A DNA stretch of 34,761 bases from an uncultured Bacteroidota bacterium (GTDB lineage: Bacteria; Bacteroidota; Bacteroidia; Chitinophagales; LD1), in NCBI GenBank assembly GCA_903927935.1, contig CAIYOV010000230.1, forward strand, positions 1 through 34,761. The letters are read 5' to 3'. The position numbers and the translations under genes are program-made. This document shows, piece after piece, positions 32,915 to 34,761 of the stretch (its first letter is position 1; each line of letters begins with the position of its first letter). A model generated the notes under the pieces. It made no database searches. It saw only the letters and a program-made list of their open reading frames with translations, and was not told the DNA's origin.

Positions 32915-33715
32915 TTAATTGGTTGATTCTTTATGCTCGCTGGCATAAAAGCGGAACAGAAAATAAGCCGCCAGTGCATCTAATAAATGCCACATGGCGT
33001 GCCCCTGAATTAAAGAACCGGGGTTGCAAAGCGGACTTCCGTCTTTCCAAATATTCCAGATAAAAAAAGCTAAAAGCAGAGAGCCAAGACTATAGTATCC
33101 GTATTTTTTTTCGAGTGAAAGTTTACGCATATAACCGTTTAGCAGTTCGAATACCGTGCATACAGTGAGAAAGAATCCAAAAGCAAGATTACCGGCATAA
33201 TCGACAATGGGAATGTGATTGTGAAAAGTGCCTGCCCATTCGCAAATAAGAACGATAACGACAAACGAAATCGTGAAAATTATGTTGCTCCAATTCCAAA
33301 AACGTTGCATGGCATAAGAAGCTGCAAAAGAAGCCACGAGATACATTGACAGCATGTCGAGTGTGCCTCCCATTTGTGTTTCGGTTGCGTGCATGGCCAT
33401 TGAGCCGGGACCCAGAAAAACTACCAAGCATGAAAAAAAGATAGCCGTGAAAAAGCTCTGAGTAAAAGGATTTTTATTTGCATCAAATCTACCCTGAGAA
33501 AGCTGATACGCCATCAGTAAGCCGGCAACCATAAAGCCTAAATTGCTCCACGTATTAGCTGGTTGTTTAATTAAACCGGAGTGAGCCTCTTCACAAAAAG
33601 CACCGCCCACATTTGTGCCCGGTCCAAACCAACCGTTGATTACCGCCAGCATAAAAAGCGAAAAAGAAACAATAGCAAAAAGCAGTGTGTAATAGAAGAT
33701 TGATTTTCGGTTCAT
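32915..33715 (-). CDS. Ceramidase-domain (CREST superfamily) membrane protein
   Basis: A 266-residue protein with about seven hydrophobic segments. It shows the motif set of alkaline-ceramidase-like CREST hydrolases: FCEEAHSGLIKQPANTWSNLGFMVAG near residues 40-65, GPGSMAMHATETQMGGTLDMLSMY near 100-125 with candidate metal histidine and aspartate, and a C-terminal QGHAMWHLLDALAAYFLFRFYASE with the HxxxH pair. Members cleave amide bonds in membrane lipids, and sphingolipids do occur in many Bacteroidota, so a lipid-amidase role is plausible and unproven. The start at 33715 is 15 nt after the exonuclease gene, suggesting an operon with it. Confidence 0.85.
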   Translation of the reverse strand: MNRKSIFYYTLLFAIVSFSLFMLAVINGWFGPGTNVGGAFCEEAHSGLIKQPANTWSNLGFMVAGLLMAYQLSQGRFDANKNPFTQSFFTAIFFSCLVVFLGPGSMAMHATETQMGGTLDMLSMYLVASFAASYAMQRFWNWSNIIFTISFVVIVLICEWAGTFHNHIPIVDYAGNLAFGFFLTVCTVFELLNGYMRKLSLEKKYGYYSLGSLLLAFFIWNIWKDGSPLCNPGSLIQGHAMWHLLDALAAYFLFRFYASEHKESTN

Positions 33716-33730
33716 AGAAATGTTGATGGA

Positions 33731-34504
33731 TTAGAGTTTGATTTTGCAATATACCGGGCAGTGATCGCTATGTTTTACATGCTGAAACATTTTTGCCTCC
33801 AGTAAATTCTTTTCCAGATTTTTTGTAGCGGCTATGTAATCTATCCGCCAGCCTTTGTTATTGGCTCGTGCGTTCGCGCGAAAACTCCACCAGCTATATT
33901 CATGCGGCTGCGGATTAAAATACCGGAACGTATCTATAAAGCCAGAGTTGAAATATTTTTCCATCCATGCTCTTTCTTCAGGTTTAAATCCCGAAGTGTC
34001 TTTATTACTGATGGGGTTGTGAATGTCAATAGCACGATGGCAAATATTATAGTCGCCACACACCAAAAGTTTGCTGCGCTTTTTCTCTAAATCGCGAATG
34101 TAATCGTAGAAAAAATCCAAGTAGGCCATCTTCACCGCTTGTCGTTCATCACCGGTGGTACCGCTGGGAAAATACGCACTCATTACACTGGTATCGCCAA
34201 AGTCAACGCGGATGTTTCTTCCCTCTTTATCATAAGCTTCATTGCCGGTTCCTTCTATTACATTATCTGCCTTAGCTTTTGAAAAAACAGCTACACCACT
34301 ATAGCCGGGTTTTACAGCGGGAAAGATATAGCAGTTATATCCTACTGCCTCAAATGGTTTGGGGTCAAAATCTTTTCGTGCAATTTTTATTTCCTGTAAA
34401 CAAATTACATCGGGACTTTCTTTATTGAGCCAGTCAACAAATCCTTTTGTGATAGCACTACGAATTCCGTTTACGTTGTAGGTGATTACTTTCAGTTCGG
34501 CCAT
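33731..34504 (-). CDS. xth: Exodeoxyribonuclease III / AP endonuclease
   Basis: A 257-residue base-excision repair enzyme that nicks DNA at abasic sites and trims 3' blocks. The metallo-endonuclease motifs are all present: ITYNVNGIRSA, CLQEIK (metal glutamate), YSGVAVFSK, GDYNICH, WRIDYI and HSDHCPV (catalytic histidine). Length is normal. The ATG at 34504 is followed at 20 nt upstream by a possible -7 box. Genes downstream on the same strand have short gaps. Confidence 0.95.
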   Translation of the reverse strand: MAELKVITYNVNGIRSAITKGFVDWLNKESPDVICLQEIKIARKDFDPKPFEAVGYNCYIFPAVKPGYSGVAVFSKAKADNVIEGTGNEAYDKEGRNIRVDFGDTSVMSAYFPSGTTGDERQAVKMAYLDFFYDYIRDLEKKRSKLLVCGDYNICHRAIDIHNPISNKDTSGFKPEERAWMEKYFNSGFIDTFRYFNPQPHEYSWWSFRANARANNKGWRIDYIAATKNLEKNLLEAKMFQHVKHSDHCPVYCKIKL

Positions 34505-34524
34505 AAAATTTAAGTGGTGAAATT

Positions 34525-34532
34525 CGAAAATA
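34525..34532 (-). promoter_or_regulatory. Possible -7 box TATTTTCG
   Basis: One mismatch to TAnnTTTG, minus strand, 20 nt before the exonuclease start. Confidence 0.3.
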
Positions 34533-34564
34533 CAATTTCAGCTGTAACGGATATGGATAGAAAT

Positions 34565-34596
34565 AAAAAATCCGCCTCGTTTTACCGAGACGGATT
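34565..34596 (-). terminator. Terminator of the right-edge gene
   Basis: An 11-bp stem (34569-34579 with 34586-34596) with one position that pairs as U-G in the minus-strand RNA, a 6-nt loop and a U-run on the minus strand. It follows the stop of the partial gene by 22 nt. Confidence 0.85.
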
Positions 34597-34618
34597 CACC
34601 ACATATAACCCAAAGATT

Positions 34619-34761
34619 TTATTGCATCTTAATCACCATCGTGTTGAACGGATCGTCATTCATAATGTATTTTACGTTGGCACTGCTGCTTTCATCGCTT
34701 TCCATAGGCTGCAGAAAAATATCTGCATCTACATAGGTTTGATTTTTGTCAACGCTCTTGA
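34619..34761 (-). CDS. Unknown protein, C-terminal fragment (cut by window edge)
   Basis: The last ~46 codons of a minus-strand gene that continues past the right edge. The readable tail includes YVDADIFLQPMESDESSS and ends DDPFNTMVIKMQ. It is too short to name. The stop is followed by a well-formed terminator, which supports it as a real gene. Confidence 0.7.
   Translation of the reverse strand, partial: KSVDKNQTYVDADIFLQPMESDESSSANVKYIMNDDPFNTMVIKMQ

Larger units (their letters stand above)
259..34156. repeat. Dispersed over-represented palindrome ACCGGT
   Basis: About 56 copies by hand count between these positions, e.g. 259-264, 29553-29558 and 34151-34156. With 41-43% GC about six are expected. 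Flanking bases are not conserved, copies fall in several reading frames, and a few lie outside genes. Confidence 0.85.

Overview
The window reads as ordinary chromosome from a member of the Bacteroidota (Chitinophagales/Sphingobacteriales-like; I cannot go lower in rank). The reasons are a fused MurF-alanine racemase, a DUF4175 protein of about 1,100 residues, many short lipoprotein signals, an rsbW-type ATPase on its own, and recurrent TAnnTT(T/C)G boxes that match the -7 element of Bacteroidetes promoters. Base composition is moderate (about 40-43% GC by eye). There is no rRNA, tRNA, transposase, phage gene or CRISPR array that I can support.

Layout. 1-2.0 kb: 3' end of mfd, then a COQ7/ferritin-like di-iron protein. 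2.1-4.3 kb: a di-heme cytochrome c peroxidase lipoprotein convergent with a Kir-type potassium channel. 4.4-6.9 kb: the murF-alr fusion. 6.9-13.7 kb: a tight seven-gene minus-strand operon (Rossmann oxidoreductase, CapA-fold/SPOR protein, coaX, outer-membrane protein, lptC, a small membrane protein, a CorC/HlyC-type CBS transporter) with junctions of 0-1 nt or small overlaps. 13.8-17.0 kb: a TauE/SafE permease, rlmN, a DUF1573 secreted protein and a SAM methyltransferase, each apparently with its own promoter. 17.1-23.9 kb: a TetR regulator followed by a TolC-MFP-RND efflux operon whose RND gene is frameshifted. 24.0-25.6 kb: a small secreted protein and an NAD-dependent epimerase. 25.6-34.5 kb (minus): RsbW-like ATPase, the DUF4175 coiled-coil protein, a 12-unit 21-bp tandem array that looks like the remains of a Cys/Gly heptapeptide-repeat gene, an oligopeptide-binding lipoprotein, a proline iminopeptidase lipoprotein, a ceramidase-family membrane protein and exonuclease III. 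The right edge cuts an unknown minus-strand gene.

How the genes work together. Much of the set concerns the cell envelope: peptidoglycan precursors (murF-alr), LPS export (lptC), outer-membrane proteins, a SPOR protein, efflux, and peptide capture plus cleavage (binding lipoprotein and proline iminopeptidase). The TetR gene lies directly upstream of the efflux genes on the same strand and is the obvious candidate regulator.

The most unusual signals are not genes. The palindrome ACCGGT occurs about 56 times by hand count, roughly ten times what base composition predicts, in several reading frames and also between genes; this resembles a highly iterated palindrome such as HIP1 of cyanobacteria. 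Degenerate 7-bp tandem repeats of different sequence sit at four gene junctions. The 21-bp array keeps a reading frame on the minus strand, judged by which codon positions vary, but is broken by one TGA.
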